From positions 53,064 through 117,063 of the forward strand of contig JACQFZ010000004.1 in assembly GCA_016199745.1 (NCBI GenBank): a DNA stretch of 64,000 bases, in the 5' to 3' direction. Position numbers and translations under genes: made by a program. Below the pieces are notes generated by a model. The model did no database searches. It worked only from the letters and a program-made list of their open reading frames with translations, and was not told the DNA's origin. Below are positions 45,739 to 55,200 of this stretch, piece after piece. Positions within the stretch are counted from its first letter, which is position 1, and every line of letters starts with the position of its first letter. Source of the stretch: Gammaproteobacteria bacterium (lineage in GTDB: Bacteria > Pseudomonadota > Gammaproteobacteria > Acidiferrobacterales > Sulfurifustaceae).

Positions 45739-46334
45739 TGTCGTTGCCGGAACAAAAACAACGTCTGCGCAAACAACTCTTGGCGGCGCGTGCCTTCATG
45801 GGCACCAATGCGCGCGCCGAAGCGGCGCGCATCATTCTCGAACTAATCGAACAAGACCCCGACTATCGACGAGCGCAAACGGTGCTCGCCTATTCCGGCT
45901 TCGGCACAGAAATTAATACACGGCCGTTTCTCGAACACACTCTGCAACTGGGTAAGACGCTAGTACTGCCGCGCGTCGACAAAGCGGAACGCGCACTGAA
46001 ACTCTATCGCGTTGCTGATTTGGCGGCGCTCCAACCCGACCCCTGGGGCATCCTCGAGCCCACGCCCGTTTTGAACCTTTCCATCGGCATCGATGCCATC
46101 GATTGGGCACTGGTCCCCGGCCTCGGTTTCGATACGCAATGCAATCGCTTAGGTTATGGCGCGCGCTACTACGATGGCTTGTTCGGCAACGCCCAACGTC
46201 GCGGAGCGGCGTTACCAAAGCGCGTGAGCGGTGCTTTTGCCTGCCAGATCGTCGAACGAATCCCAATGGCCGAGTACGACTTGCCGGTCGACAGTATCGT
46301 CACCGAGCTAGCGCGTTATCACAGAGCGCGCTAA
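45738..46334 (+). CDS. ygfA: 5-formyltetrahydrofolate cyclo-ligase
   Basis: This enzyme converts 5-formyl-THF to 5,10-methenyl-THF with ATP, returning a stored folate to one-carbon metabolism. About 198 residues. The substrate/ATP segment DWALVPGLGFDTQCNRLGYGARYYDG is diagnostic (D..R.GYG.GYYD). The N-terminal KQRLRKQLLAAR matches the family. The ATG overlaps the exporter stop (TGATG); a GTG three bases earlier is also possible. Confidence 0.95.
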   Translation: MSLPEQKQRLRKQLLAARAFMGTNARAEAARIILELIEQDPDYRRAQTVLAYSGFGTEINTRPFLEHTLQLGKTLVLPRVDKAERALKLYRVADLAALQPDPWGILEPTPVLNLSIGIDAIDWALVPGLGFDTQCNRLGYGARYYDGLFGNAQRRGAALPKRVSGAFACQIVERIPMAEYDLPVDSIVTELARYHRAR

Positions 46335-46490
46335 ACAAGAAACATCCATGCCAATCTGCACGACCTCAAAACCGTGGTCGACAGCGATCTTGCGTCGTTA
46401 ATTGACCCTCAGACGCACCGCCGTTTATATTGGCCGTGTTCGCTAACGCTTCTACCTCTCCATCCATAACCACCGCACAGACAACAGACG

Positions 46491-47048
46491 ATGGGATACC
46501 GCCTCTCCAAAATTTATACCCGCACCGGCGACGACGGCAGTACCGGACTGGGCGACGGCGCGCGCGTATCGAAAGATCATGCGCGCGTCGAAGCGTACGG
46601 CACTGTCGATGAGCTCAACAGCGCCATCGGTGTCGTTCTGACCGAGACCTTACCGAAAGAAGTATGCGACTCGTTAACCGTCGTCCAGCACGAGCTTTTC
46701 GATCTCGGCGGCGAACTGTGCATTCCGGGGAGAACGGTAATTAATGAAGAACAGATTACGCGCATCGAACAAACGCTCGACGGATTGAACGACTCGCTGC
46801 CGCCGCTAAAAGAGTTCGTACTTCCTGGCGGCAACCGGGCGGCGGCGCTCACGCACTTGGCACGCACAATCTGCCGCCGCGCCGAGCGACGCGTCATGAC
46901 CTTAGCGCGCGCCGAGGCGGTAAATCCGCTGGCGCTGCAATACCTCAATCGGCTATCGGACTTACTGTTTGTGATCGCGCGTTATTTAAATGCGGCCGCC
47001 AAAACGCCGGAGACGCTTTGGCGGCCGTTAAAGAAAGAAGACAGCTAG
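46491..47048 (+). CDS. pduO: Cob(I)alamin adenosyltransferase, PduO type
   Basis: Transfers the adenosyl group from ATP to cob(I)alamin to make coenzyme B12. The 185-residue protein starts MGYRLSKIYTRTGDDGSTGL; TRTGDDGSTGLGDG is the ATP-binding signature, followed by VEAYGTVDELNSAIG and, near the end, CRRAERRV and LNRLSDLLFVIAR. It forms trimers. No other B12 genes or B12-dependent enzymes are visible here, so it is probably a salvage enzyme. It is convergent with the ampE-like gene. Confidence 0.96.
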   Translation: MGYRLSKIYTRTGDDGSTGLGDGARVSKDHARVEAYGTVDELNSAIGVVLTETLPKEVCDSLTVVQHELFDLGGELCIPGRTVINEEQITRIEQTLDGLNDSLPPLKEFVLPGGNRAAALTHLARTICRRAERRVMTLARAEAVNPLALQYLNRLSDLLFVIARYLNAAAKTPETLWRPLKKEDS

Positions 47049-47063
47049 AACGGACGAAGGATA

Positions 47064-47996
47064 CTAGCGGGTGAACAGGCCGACGAGATGCGCGCCGGTC
47101 ATCAATAAGCCGATCGCCAACCAAAAAAGCAACACACGCCAAACGAGCGCGACCACGCCGCGAATATGGCTCGAATTCGGCACCACGCTCAAATTTACGA
47201 TCCGCTCTTCGTACTCATCCACTTCGCTCAGAGCCTCGCAGTTCTGCATGTGCATCGCGCCGAAACCGGACGCCAATAGTGGGCCGCTATTGATATCGGA
47301 CCAGATACCCATGCGTCGGCGCCAGCAATGCAACGCATCTTCGAAACTGCCCATGATGGCGTAGGACAACGCGGTAATACGTGCCGGTATCCATTGCAGC
47401 AAATCGTCTAGCCGCGCCGCCGCCCAACCGAATTCGACGAAACGTTCGTAGCGATGACCCCAAAGCTTGTCGAGGATGTGCGCTAAGCGCTGCGCTACCG
47501 CACCTGCCGGTCCGAACACGAGAAACCAAAAGAGCGGCGAAATTACGAGCGAGTTACCGTGCTTCAGTACCGACTCGACCGTCGCCTGCGCAATCCCCGC
47601 CTCCGATAAATCGGGCACCGTCTTGCCGGAAAGCCGCTTGTAATGCACCTCGGCTTCGCGATAGTCGTTGGCATCCAAAGCCTCGGCGACACCGCGCGCA
47701 TCGTTGCCGAGGCGGAAAATGTCGAGGCAGAGGTAAAGGATAAGCACATCGAACAAGAAACCGAGAACGGCGCCCATCTGGCTCAGCACATAACGCGCGA
47801 GCACGACGGCGGCAAGAATCGGTAGAATCGCCAGCAACACGGCACCGATGCCATGAACCCGGCTGCCGCCGTTGAAACGTTGCTCGATAGACTCGGCCCA
47901 GTCGCGGTACCAGGCAAACGGCTTGAAGCCGTGCCGGTCCGGCAGGTACCGATCGAGTGCCACGGCCAGCAGAATGGCAAGTAATAGTTCACTCAT
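47064..47996 (-). CDS. ampE: AmpE-like inner-membrane protein
   Basis: A 310-residue integral membrane protein starting MSELLLAILLAVALDRYLPD, with several hydrophobic segments and soluble loops. The CobD/CbiB-like fold and the position directly downstream of ampD identify it as AmpE, proposed as an envelope sensor in the beta-lactamase induction pathway. GFGAMHMQNCEAL is a recognisable segment. The spacing to ampD is 81 bases on the same strand. No ampC or ampR is present in this window. Confidence 0.85.
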   Translation of the reverse strand: MSELLLAILLAVALDRYLPDRHGFKPFAWYRDWAESIEQRFNGGSRVHGIGAVLLAILPILAAVVLARYVLSQMGAVLGFLFDVLILYLCLDIFRLGNDARGVAEALDANDYREAEVHYKRLSGKTVPDLSEAGIAQATVESVLKHGNSLVISPLFWFLVFGPAGAVAQRLAHILDKLWGHRYERFVEFGWAAARLDDLLQWIPARITALSYAIMGSFEDALHCWRRRMGIWSDINSGPLLASGFGAMHMQNCEALSEVDEYEERIVNLSVVPNSSHIRGVVALVWRVLLFWLAIGLLMTGAHLVGLFTR

Positions 47997-48077
47997 AAGC
48001 TAAATAGCGTGGTCTTGTTGTGATTTATAACGAAACGATCGGCCAAATTTACCCATGCTGTGAGCGGACAGCAAGCT

Positions 48078-48629
48078 TCAGCCGTCGCACGACGCGCGGT
48101 AGCGCCGCCAATTGAAATGCGGACCGGGATCGGTTTTGCGACCGGGCGAAATATCGCTGTGGCCGTAAATGCGCGTCGGCGTGATAACCGGATACGCACG
48201 CCGTAGCGCCTGTGTGAGTTCAGTCAACGACCGATACTGCGCATCCTCGAACGGCATATCGTCGCTTCCCTCAAGTTCGACACCGATGGAAAAATCGTTC
48301 ACGCGCGTGCGGCTTTCGCACTGCGATTGACCCGCGTGCCATGCACGCAGGTGCAACGGCACAAACTGCACGACGCTACCGTCCCGACATATCAGTAGAT
48401 GCGCTGACACCTGCAAATCTTTGATCTGGGCGTAATAAGGATGCTCGGTGGGATCCAATCGGTTACAAAAGAGCTGCTCGATGCCCGGCCCGCCAAATTG
48501 GCTCGGCGGCAGGCTGATGGCATGAATGACCAGCACTTCGGGAATACAACCGTTCGGGCGAGCATCGCAGTTCGGCGAGGGCACGAAGCGCACGCCCTCA
48601 ACCAAACCTGCGGTGATATCGATCTTCAT
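48078..48629 (-). CDS. ampD: 1,6-anhydro-N-acetylmuramyl-L-alanine amidase AmpD
   Basis: Cytoplasmic zinc amidase that removes stem peptides from anhydro-muropeptides during murein recycling. The 183-residue protein has LVIHAISLPP (zinc His36), AHLLICRDG, LRAWHAGQS and GHSDISPGRKTDPGPHFNW (zinc His157 and Asp167). There is no signal peptide, which separates it from AmiD. It forms an operon with ampE. Its loss normally derepresses AmpC beta-lactamase where AmpR is present. Confidence 0.96.
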   Translation of the reverse strand: MKIDITAGLVEGVRFVPSPNCDARPNGCIPEVLVIHAISLPPSQFGGPGIEQLFCNRLDPTEHPYYAQIKDLQVSAHLLICRDGSVVQFVPLHLRAWHAGQSQCESRTRVNDFSIGVELEGSDDMPFEDAQYRSLTELTQALRRAYPVITPTRIYGHSDISPGRKTDPGPHFNWRRYRASCDG

Positions 48630-48716
48630 AAGCGCGCCACCTCCCTATTTCGGAAGGTAGCATATTCACATTACAGTTACCGCGCCTTGACGGTTTTCGA
48701 AAGCAGCGGACCGCGA

Positions 48717-49181
48717 TTAATGACTGAACTGCCCGTAGCGCGCTTGCCGTAACAGCGCCACAAACTGCTCGCCATTCACGCGGATCAACTCTTCGTGATC
48801 GCCGGCTTCGAAATAAATTTCCGGCTGGCCAACTAGGCTGTCATCGACCACGGTTTCGATCCCGTAGGCGGGTCCGAGCGGCGGAATCGCGCCACGCTCA
48901 CAATCCTTGAACACCGGCGCTAAACCTTCCTCACCGACGAGGGCCAGCTCGCGCCGCAACTTGCGCGACAACCGCTTGAGGCTGACATGCCGACTACCCG
49001 GAATGACGGCCATGACATAACCGCCGCCATCCGCCAGCACCACGGCTTTGGCCATGCGATCGGCCGGAATATGGGTGCAGTCGGCGGTGTTACGGGTGCA
49101 AGTGGTGCGGGGGTGGGCAACAACAGCATAGGCAATACGATTTTGCTGCAGGCAATCGACAACGGTCTTGGCAATACTCAT
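48717..49181 (-). CDS. YbaK/ProX-type aminoacyl-tRNA deacylase family protein
   Basis: A 154-residue protein of the YbaK/aminoacyl-tRNA-synthetase-associated fold. ADRMAKAVVLADGGGYVMAVIPGS is the family core, with the lysine that contacts the tRNA A76 end. DCERGAIPPLGPAYGIETVVD matches as well. ATG 49181 follows GAGGAG, while the frame is open further upstream. Family members clear mischarged tRNAs such as Cys-tRNAPro or Ala-tRNAPro; the specificity here is unknown. Confidence 0.88.
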   Translation of the reverse strand: MSIAKTVVDCLQQNRIAYAVVAHPRTTCTRNTADCTHIPADRMAKAVVLADGGGYVMAVIPGSRHVSLKRLSRKLRRELALVGEEGLAPVFKDCERGAIPPLGPAYGIETVVDDSLVGQPEIYFEAGDHEELIRVNGEQFVALLRQARYGQFSH

Positions 49182-49445
49182 AGACTTTCTCCTCATGCCT
49201 GCCGTCGAACCTATCCCTCGAACCAGCACAGGTCAAGCCAACGAGCCCACTTCCCGACGAGAAGTCGTCGACCAATGCCCTTCATTTCTCAACCGGAACA
49301 GCAAGAATTAAACCGAGCAGCAGCGGTTGAACAAAAAGAAGCAGCCGACTAACAGGTACCAGGAAGAATGGCACTTACTTAACTCGACTATGTTACTAAA
49401 CTGACCGACCCCGAACTTATTAGCAGGTCCCTTCCCCTTCAGGGG

Positions 49446-49529
49446 GGCGAGACGGAGTTGTCGCCGATGCATTTAACATGCATCGGCGCCGTCGAGCGGG
49501 CGCACTGGTTTTCGTGCGCCCTGGGCAGG
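49446..49529 (-). repeat. Two-hairpin module, copy 2
   Basis: The variable hairpin is CGCCGATGCAT (49462-49472), loop TTAAC, ATGCATCGGCG (49478-49488): eleven perfect pairs. On the minus strand the loop reads GTTAA, as in copy 1. The conserved hairpin is about GGGCGCAC...GTGCGCCC. GACGG/CCGTC flank hairpin 2. The module is inserted inside CCCCTTCAGGGG...ACAGGATGGGGG of the host element. Confidence 0.75.
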
Positions 49530-49588
49530 AAACAGGATGGGGGTGGGTTGTGATCGTTACTGAAAAAAAACCCACCCCCACCCCGGCT

Positions 49589-49671
49589 GTTCCCGCCCAG
49601 TGCGCACGAAAATCTCGTGCGCCCGTTCGGCGGCGTGAGTGTCCACTGGACACTCACGAAAGCTCCGCCTC
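49589..49671 (+). repeat. Two-hairpin module, copy 3
   Basis: The conserved hairpin is GCGCACGA (49602-49609), AAATC, TCGTGCGC (49615-49622). The variable hairpin is CGTGAGTGTCC (49634-49644), ACT, GGACACTCACG (49648-49658): eleven perfect pairs with no sequence shared with copies 1 and 2. The outer flank here is GGCGG/CCGCC, a compensatory change from GACGG/CCGTC. Confidence 0.75.
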
Positions 49672-49769
49672 ACCCCCCTGAGGAGGAGGGAGTGGCGGCT
49701 GATGCACTTCGGCTTTTGCTTAAGTTAAGTGCCATTCGTACCAGGAACTATCTACGAAAGGAGAACGCC

Positions 49770-50060
49770 ATGGTGAACCTCACAACCCTTAACCTGGCGC
49801 AGGCTAAAGAAGCGACAGGGATGCTGCTAGATCAGCTTGGCTTACCCGCTTACCTATTCGAGGTAGAACCTTGCGAGGGAGCACACTGGCAGGTACGCGT
49901 CGATTGCGCCGCTGACGACGGCTGGCAATCGTTGACGATTCCAGTCGATGTGAAACGGCTGCTCGACAGTGCGACTAACCCGAGAGCGCGAGCACAAATG
50001 CTAGCCGATTGGGCTCGCACCCTCGGCGTTTACCGTCGACCGTCGCCGAACGTCAGTTAG
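49770..50060 (+). CDS. Conserved-looking 96-residue hypothetical protein
   Basis: AAGGAG lies seven bases before ATG 49770. The product (MVNLTTLNLAQAKEATGMLL...) is soluble and mixed alpha/beta, with no signal peptide or recognised motif. Codon use resembles core genes, which supports its being real. The open frame continues upstream into the neighbouring element, but that part is repeat DNA. The function is unknown. Confidence 0.6.
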   Translation: MVNLTTLNLAQAKEATGMLLDQLGLPAYLFEVEPCEGAHWQVRVDCAADDGWQSLTIPVDVKRLLDSATNPRARAQMLADWARTLGVYRRPSPNVS

Positions 50061-50092
50061 TCGTTAGGCTTGCCGGCAGACGGACATAACCC

Positions 50093-50353
50093 TCAGCTCG
50101 ACGGTCGTGGCAACGTCCGATTGATTTCTGCCTCTGCGGCCAACCAGTCGTCGATCGGATCACCACCCTGAAAACCGCGGGCAACCGCACGAAAATAGGC
50201 GGCCTCTTGGATCATTTTTTGCCGTGTTTCGGTAGCGATAGAGGTGACTGAGGACTCTAAATCCGGTCGAACACCCGGCGACAAACCGGCGGTCGGTCGA
50301 ATTGTCGGCGCTGGCGCCGATTTACTGCGGTTATTGCCCTTCACTTTTGCCAT
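50093..50353 (-). CDS. DUF2934-domain protein
   Basis: An 86-residue protein. The C-terminal half (MIQEAAYFRAVARGFQGGDP, then IDDWLAAEAEINR) matches DUF2934, a short helical domain common in proteobacteria. The N-terminal half is basic and Pro/Ser-rich (MAKVKGNNRSKSAPAPT) and looks disordered. The role is unknown. It is convergent with the preceding gene. Confidence 0.75.
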   Translation of the reverse strand: MAKVKGNNRSKSAPAPTIRPTAGLSPGVRPDLESSVTSIATETRQKMIQEAAYFRAVARGFQGGDPIDDWLAAEAEINRTLPRPSS

Positions 50354-50710
50354 ACGTTAACTCCCTGTGGATAAAACTCCGATGCTTAATTTACACCAAT
50401 AATTGTTCCGCGACGAAATCCCACGCTAACTTGCTCCGCGGCTCAACCCGCAAACTAACCCCCGGAAACACGGATTACGATGTAGCGATCAGCGCCTCAA
50501 AAAATGTGGTAGCGAATCCGTCTGGACCGATTCGATGTTACCGGTGTCGGATCCGGGTTAGGGTCATCGGCAAGACGAAAAGTGCTTCCTATTCCTTAAA
50601 TAAGGCGCAACCGACGAGCGTAACGCCCATAAGTAATACTTTTACTAGACGCACCGCTTACCCTCCCCTAAATTGCGGTTTCTTTGTACGACATAAGAAA
50701 TACAGCTTCT
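50354..50710. other. Intergenic region upstream of the TolC-like gene
   Basis: This 357-base divergent gap has no convincing ORF, repeat or RNA. It presumably carries the promoters of the DUF2934 and TolC-like genes, but I could not name boxes with confidence. A TTG at 50684 is open in frame with the TolC-like gene but is less likely as the start. Confidence 0.3.
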
Positions 50711-52105
50711 ATGCGATTCATAACCAGACGTCCAAAAACGCTAGCGCCATCCCAAGCGATCCACTCAAGCAGATTTTTCTGGCGCAGCGCTCTCACCGGC
50801 ATATTGCTAAACGCGGTCGCTTTATCTGTTGCACACGCGGAAGATTTATTGTCGCTATATCAAGCCGCACTCACCAGTGACCCACGCTTTCGTGCCGCCG
50901 AGGCTAATTACCAGGCGTTGCAGCAACGATTGCCGGAAGCACGTGCCGCGCTGTTGCCGCAGCTGGATGCGCGCGCATCCAGCAGTCGAAATTCGGAAGA
51001 CACTACCACCGATCAAACCATCTTCACGCAGCCGGCTGGAAGCATCGGCTATCGCAGCGGCCAATACTCTCTGAATCTGACACAACCGTTACTCAACACG
51101 GCTGCACTCGCCGGCATACGCCAAGCCAACGCAGAAATCCGCCAGGCTGAGGCAGAGCACACAGCCGCCCGCCATGAATTGATGCTACGCCTGGCCGAGG
51201 CTTACCTACAGATACTGCTGGCACACGATACGTTGTCACTGGCCGCCGCGGAAAAAGAAACACTGACCAAAAGCCTAGATGCCGCGCGCGCCAAACATCA
51301 GGAGGGCGTTGCCAGCCTCACCGAGGTGGAAGATGCACGTGCACGGATGCAGGTCGCTATCGCTCAAGAGATAGAAACCGCCAACCAGTTGGAGGATCGA
51401 CAGCAAGCGTTGCGGGAAATTATCGGGCGCATTCCCGACCGGCTTGCCTCGCTCGGCGACGACATTCCGCTACTCACGCCTGACCCACCGGAAGTCGACC
51501 GTTGGGCCGAAGCGGCGCTCACGCAGAATCTGACGGTACGTGCCGCTGCCGAAGCAGTAACCGTGGCACGCGAAGATATTGCCCGCAACGAAGCCGCTCA
51601 CGCACCGACGATCGATATCGTCGGCAGCACCAGCCGCATCGACGACTCCGAATCGATCTCCGGTCCCGGCGTTCGCACCGATCGTAAATCTATCGGCCTG
51701 CAACTGAATCTGCCGCTATTCCAAGGCGGGATCGTCCTCGCCCGCACCCGTGAAGCCGAGTTCCGCCACGATGCTGCCCTGCAAGAGCTCGAAGCCCGTC
51801 GCCGCAACGCCGAACGCTCTGCCCGTACCGCCTTCCGCGAAGTTCGGGGCGCGCAAGCCCGGTCCGAAGCGCTGAAACAAGCCGTCGGTGCCGGCGAAAC
51901 CGTCCTTAACGCCAAGACCGAAGGCCAGCGCGCCGGTCTGTATCACACGATCGATGTACTCGATGCCACACGCGATTTATACCGTGCCAAACGCGACTAC
52001 GCGGAGGCGCGCTATGGCTACCTACTCGCTTTCCTGCGGTTGAAACAGAGCGCTGGCACACTCAATGAAGACGACTTAAGCGCGATCAATAAGTGGCTGC
52101 GATAA
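50711..52105 (+). CDS. TolC family outer membrane channel (type I secretion)
   Basis: A 464-residue protein with a signal sequence (cleavage probably after SVAHA, about residue 38). DLLSLYQAALTSDPRFRAAEANYQA begins the first TolC repeat; LTQPLLNTAALAGIRQA and LNLPLFQGGIVLARTREAE mark the two beta-barrel/coil junctions. Such trimers form the outer tunnel of type I secretion or efflux pumps. Adjacent to the giant RTX gene, though convergent with it, it is the likely exit channel for that protein. No matching HlyB-type ABC or HlyD-type adaptor is seen in the window. Confidence 0.92.
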   Translation: MRFITRRPKTLAPSQAIHSSRFFWRSALTGILLNAVALSVAHAEDLLSLYQAALTSDPRFRAAEANYQALQQRLPEARAALLPQLDARASSSRNSEDTTTDQTIFTQPAGSIGYRSGQYSLNLTQPLLNTAALAGIRQANAEIRQAEAEHTAARHELMLRLAEAYLQILLAHDTLSLAAAEKETLTKSLDAARAKHQEGVASLTEVEDARARMQVAIAQEIETANQLEDRQQALREIIGRIPDRLASLGDDIPLLTPDPPEVDRWAEAALTQNLTVRAAAEAVTVAREDIARNEAAHAPTIDIVGSTSRIDDSESISGPGVRTDRKSIGLQLNLPLFQGGIVLARTREAEFRHDAALQELEARRRNAERSARTAFREVRGAQARSEALKQAVGAGETVLNAKTEGQRAGLYHTIDVLDATRDLYRAKRDYAEARYGYLLAFLRLKQSAGTLNEDDLSAINKWLR

Positions 52106-52134
52106 CACACTAAGGACGCTCTAAATAATTCAAT

Positions 52135-52210
52135 GTAGAGTGGGCAGCGCTGTTCTGCCCACGTGGTTTTCCGCATATCCGCGTGGGCAAGAATACGTTG
52201 CCCACCCTAC
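52135..52210. repeat. REP-like paired palindrome, copy 3
   Basis: GTAGAGTGGGCAG and TTGCCCACCCTAC form the outer arms; CTGCCCACGTGG and CCGCGTGGGCAAG form the inner ones. It sits between the convergent TolC-like and RTX genes. Confidence 0.75.
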
Positions 52211-52271
52211 ACTTTCCTAACTGCTTCCCCTCGCGCCGCTGCATGAAGAGAAGGCCAGGCGAGGGCAATAT

Positions 52272-55200
52272 CTACGCGTGCCAATACGCCGCTATCACGC
52301 TTTCCACTTCCTGCGGCCGCTGATCGATAGCCTGGTCCCAAGTGATACCACCATGGCTAGCGCTGAAGCTTGCCATCGCCTGGATGAGGCTCTCGACTTG
52401 GCTATCGGCAATCTGACGATTGTCGGCCGCCTTCAGCGTTTCCGTATGATAGGAATTGCCGAGATACCATGAATTGACAGTGAGGGTGTCGCTACCCCCG
52501 TGCAGACGCATTTGCAAGTTGTTGCCGTTATGAATGAAGACAATATCGAGCGGATTGACGCCAAAGAGAACCGCGTCTTGATTGCCGCTAGTAGCGTCGT
52601 TTTCGTTAACAACATCCTGGCCGTCACCCCGATTGAAGCGATACGTGTCGTTGCCGATGCCGCCAGCGAGCGTATCGTTGCCGGCACCACCACCGAGGAT
52701 GTCATTGCCGCCTTCGCCGGTGAGATCGTCATCGGCGATACCGCCCTGGATGGTGTCGTTGCCTTGACTACCGTAAATTAACGCGCCGTCGTTCCCCGCT
52801 TCGATGCCTTGAATGTTCTTAAGCGTGGTGTTGCGCAGATCGAGAACACTCCAATAGACGTCGCTGGAAATAAGATTGGTCCCACCCCTGCCATCGATAA
52901 GCTCGACGGTGTTGTCGTTCTGGTAGTCGTAAAGACGAATGCGATCATCGCCTTCGCTGCCAAGGATACGGTCGAAACCTAGACCGCCGTTGACCTGATC
53001 GGCGTTGGCGTTGTTGCCGACGATCAAGAAAGTGTCGTCGCCGGCTTCGCCGTTGAGCGACTCGCCGTTCACGCCGCCTTCGATTAAGTCATTACCCGCA
53101 CCGCCGTACGCATCGCCACCGTCGTTGGGCATGAGGATATGGTCAACGTTGGCGGTGCCGACAACGACAGCCCAATACGAGCCGCCATTGATGCGGTTGG
53201 CGATGTTCAGAGTGAGTGGAGTGCTGGCAGTCAAGCCGCCGGTATCGGTAGCGGTCACCTGCAGCGCCAGGGTACCGATTTGCGAAGCCGTGGGATTGCC
53301 GCTGAAAGTGCGCGTCGCCGGATTGAAACTGAGCCAGGCCGGTAGCGCGCTGCCGTTAGCCAATTTCGCACTGTAGGCCAGCGTGTCACCGACGTCCGTG
53401 AAAGTGGCAGCGGACACGGTATAGGTCAACGCCGCACCGGCATCCGCGAATTGATCGGACAACGGCGCACTGACAACCGGAGCCGTGTTGGGACCGCCCG
53501 ACGGCACGTCGGCGATGGTTAACGCAAAGACATCATTGACGCTCGCGCCGGCGCTATCGGTGGCGGTGACACGAATGTCATACGTCCCAGAATCGGCGCT
53601 TCCCGGCGTACCGGAGAAGGTGCGAGTCGTCGCATTGAAGCTGAGCCATGAGGGTAACGATGAACCGTTACTGCGAGTGGCGCTGTAGGTCAACACGTCA
53701 CCAACGTCCACATCGCTGAAGGTGTTGGCCGGAACGACGTAGCTGAAGGCGCTACCTTCGGCGCCGGCTTTGTCGGGGATCGCGTTCGACAGTACCGGTG
53801 CGTCGTTAACGTTCGTTACGTTCAGCGTGAAGACATCGGAAACAGTAGCGCCGGCGGTGTCAGTGGCCGTGACTCGAACATCGACGGCGCCGACATTGCC
53901 ATTGGCCGGCGTCCCACTGAAGATCCGCGTCGTACTATTAAAGCTGAGCCATGTGGGCAACGCCGAGCCGTCGGCGCGGATTGCGCTGTAAGTCAACGTG
54001 TCGCCTGGATCCGAGAATGTGTTGGCCGGAACCACGAAGCTGAAACTCGCGTCTTCGGGGGCAACCTGGTCGGAAATAGCATTCGCCAAGGTCGGCGATG
54101 GATTGCTGACCGGGACATCGGCGATGGTGAGCACGAAGATGTCATTGACGTTGGCACCCGCGCTATCAGTCGCCGTTACGCGAATGCTATAAGCGCCAGC
54201 GTCGTTGCTCCCGGGCGTACCCGAGAATGTGCGGGTCGTCCCATTGAAGCTGAGCCACGATGGCAACGCGCTACCGTCGCTGCGATTAGCGCTGTAACTC
54301 AACGTATCACCCACATCGACATCAGCAAAAGTGGTAGAGGGAACCGTATAGGTAAATACGCTGCCCTCGCTACCGGTGCCATCGGGGATGGCGTTTGCTA
54401 GCGTTGGGGCGTCATTGGTATTAGTGACGTTGAGCGTGAAGATGTCGGTCGCTGCAGCCCCACTCGGGTCGGTGGCCGTAACACGCACATCCATACTACC
54501 GACGTTGCTGTTGCCGGGGGTTCCACTAAATGTACGTGTGGCGGTATTGAAGCTGAGCCATGACGGTAACGCGCTACCGTCGCTGCGGCTGGCAGTGTAA
54601 GTCAATGTATTGCCGACATCGACATCGGCAAAGCTGTTGCTCGGCATCTGGAAGCTGAACGCTGCGTCTTCGCTCGCGGTTTGATCCAGGATGGGATTCG
54701 CTACCGTTGGCGCGTCGTTGACGTTGGCTACGGTGATGGCGAACACGTCCGACACCGTTAGTCCACCCGTGTCGGTGGCGGTAACGCGCACGTTCGTGCT
54801 GCCGACGTTGCCGTTTAATGGCGTGCCGCTGAAAGTACCCGTCGTCGAATTGAAGCTGAGCCAACTCGGCAGTGGGCTGCCGTCCGTCAATGTGGCACTG
54901 TAGGCCAGCGTGTCGTTCGGGTCTGCGAAGGTGTTGACTGGAACTTGGAACGAGAAGGCGTTGTCTTCCGTGGCCGCCTGATCGGCGATAGCGTTAGTCA
55001 AGACCGGCGCCGTATTCGGCGGCGCACCACCGATGCGCGCTTCCATCTGGGCGGCAGTCAAGTTGCTACCGTCGACGAAAGTGAACAACTCGATCCGACT
55101 GCCCGTAAACCAGTTCGACACAGTGATTCGGTCGGAAGCGTTGAGCGCGACAACCAAATCATCGACCGCACGCGACACCGTCAAATCGCTCGCGACAACG

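Larger units (their letters stand above)
49366..49737. mobile_element. Family-A MITE-like element with 10-bp target duplication
   Basis: The ends are inverted: GAATGGCACTTACTTAA at the left, and AAGTTAAGTGCCATTC at the right, identical over the outer twelve bases. The direct repeat GTACCAGGAA flanks both sides (49356-49365 and 49738-49747), so this is a genuine insertion. The 372-base interior contains two G/C-rich hairpins, each with an inserted two-hairpin module in opposite orientation, and the tracts GGGGGTGGGTTG and AACCCACCCCCACC. There is no transposase gene; movement would need one in trans. Confidence 0.85.

Noticed and set aside
49439..49657. ORF encoding MSVQWTLTPPNGRTRF... on the minus strand
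   Set aside because: It lies wholly inside the MITE-like element and translates its hairpins. Similar peptides are produced wherever this repeat occurs, so it is not a gene.
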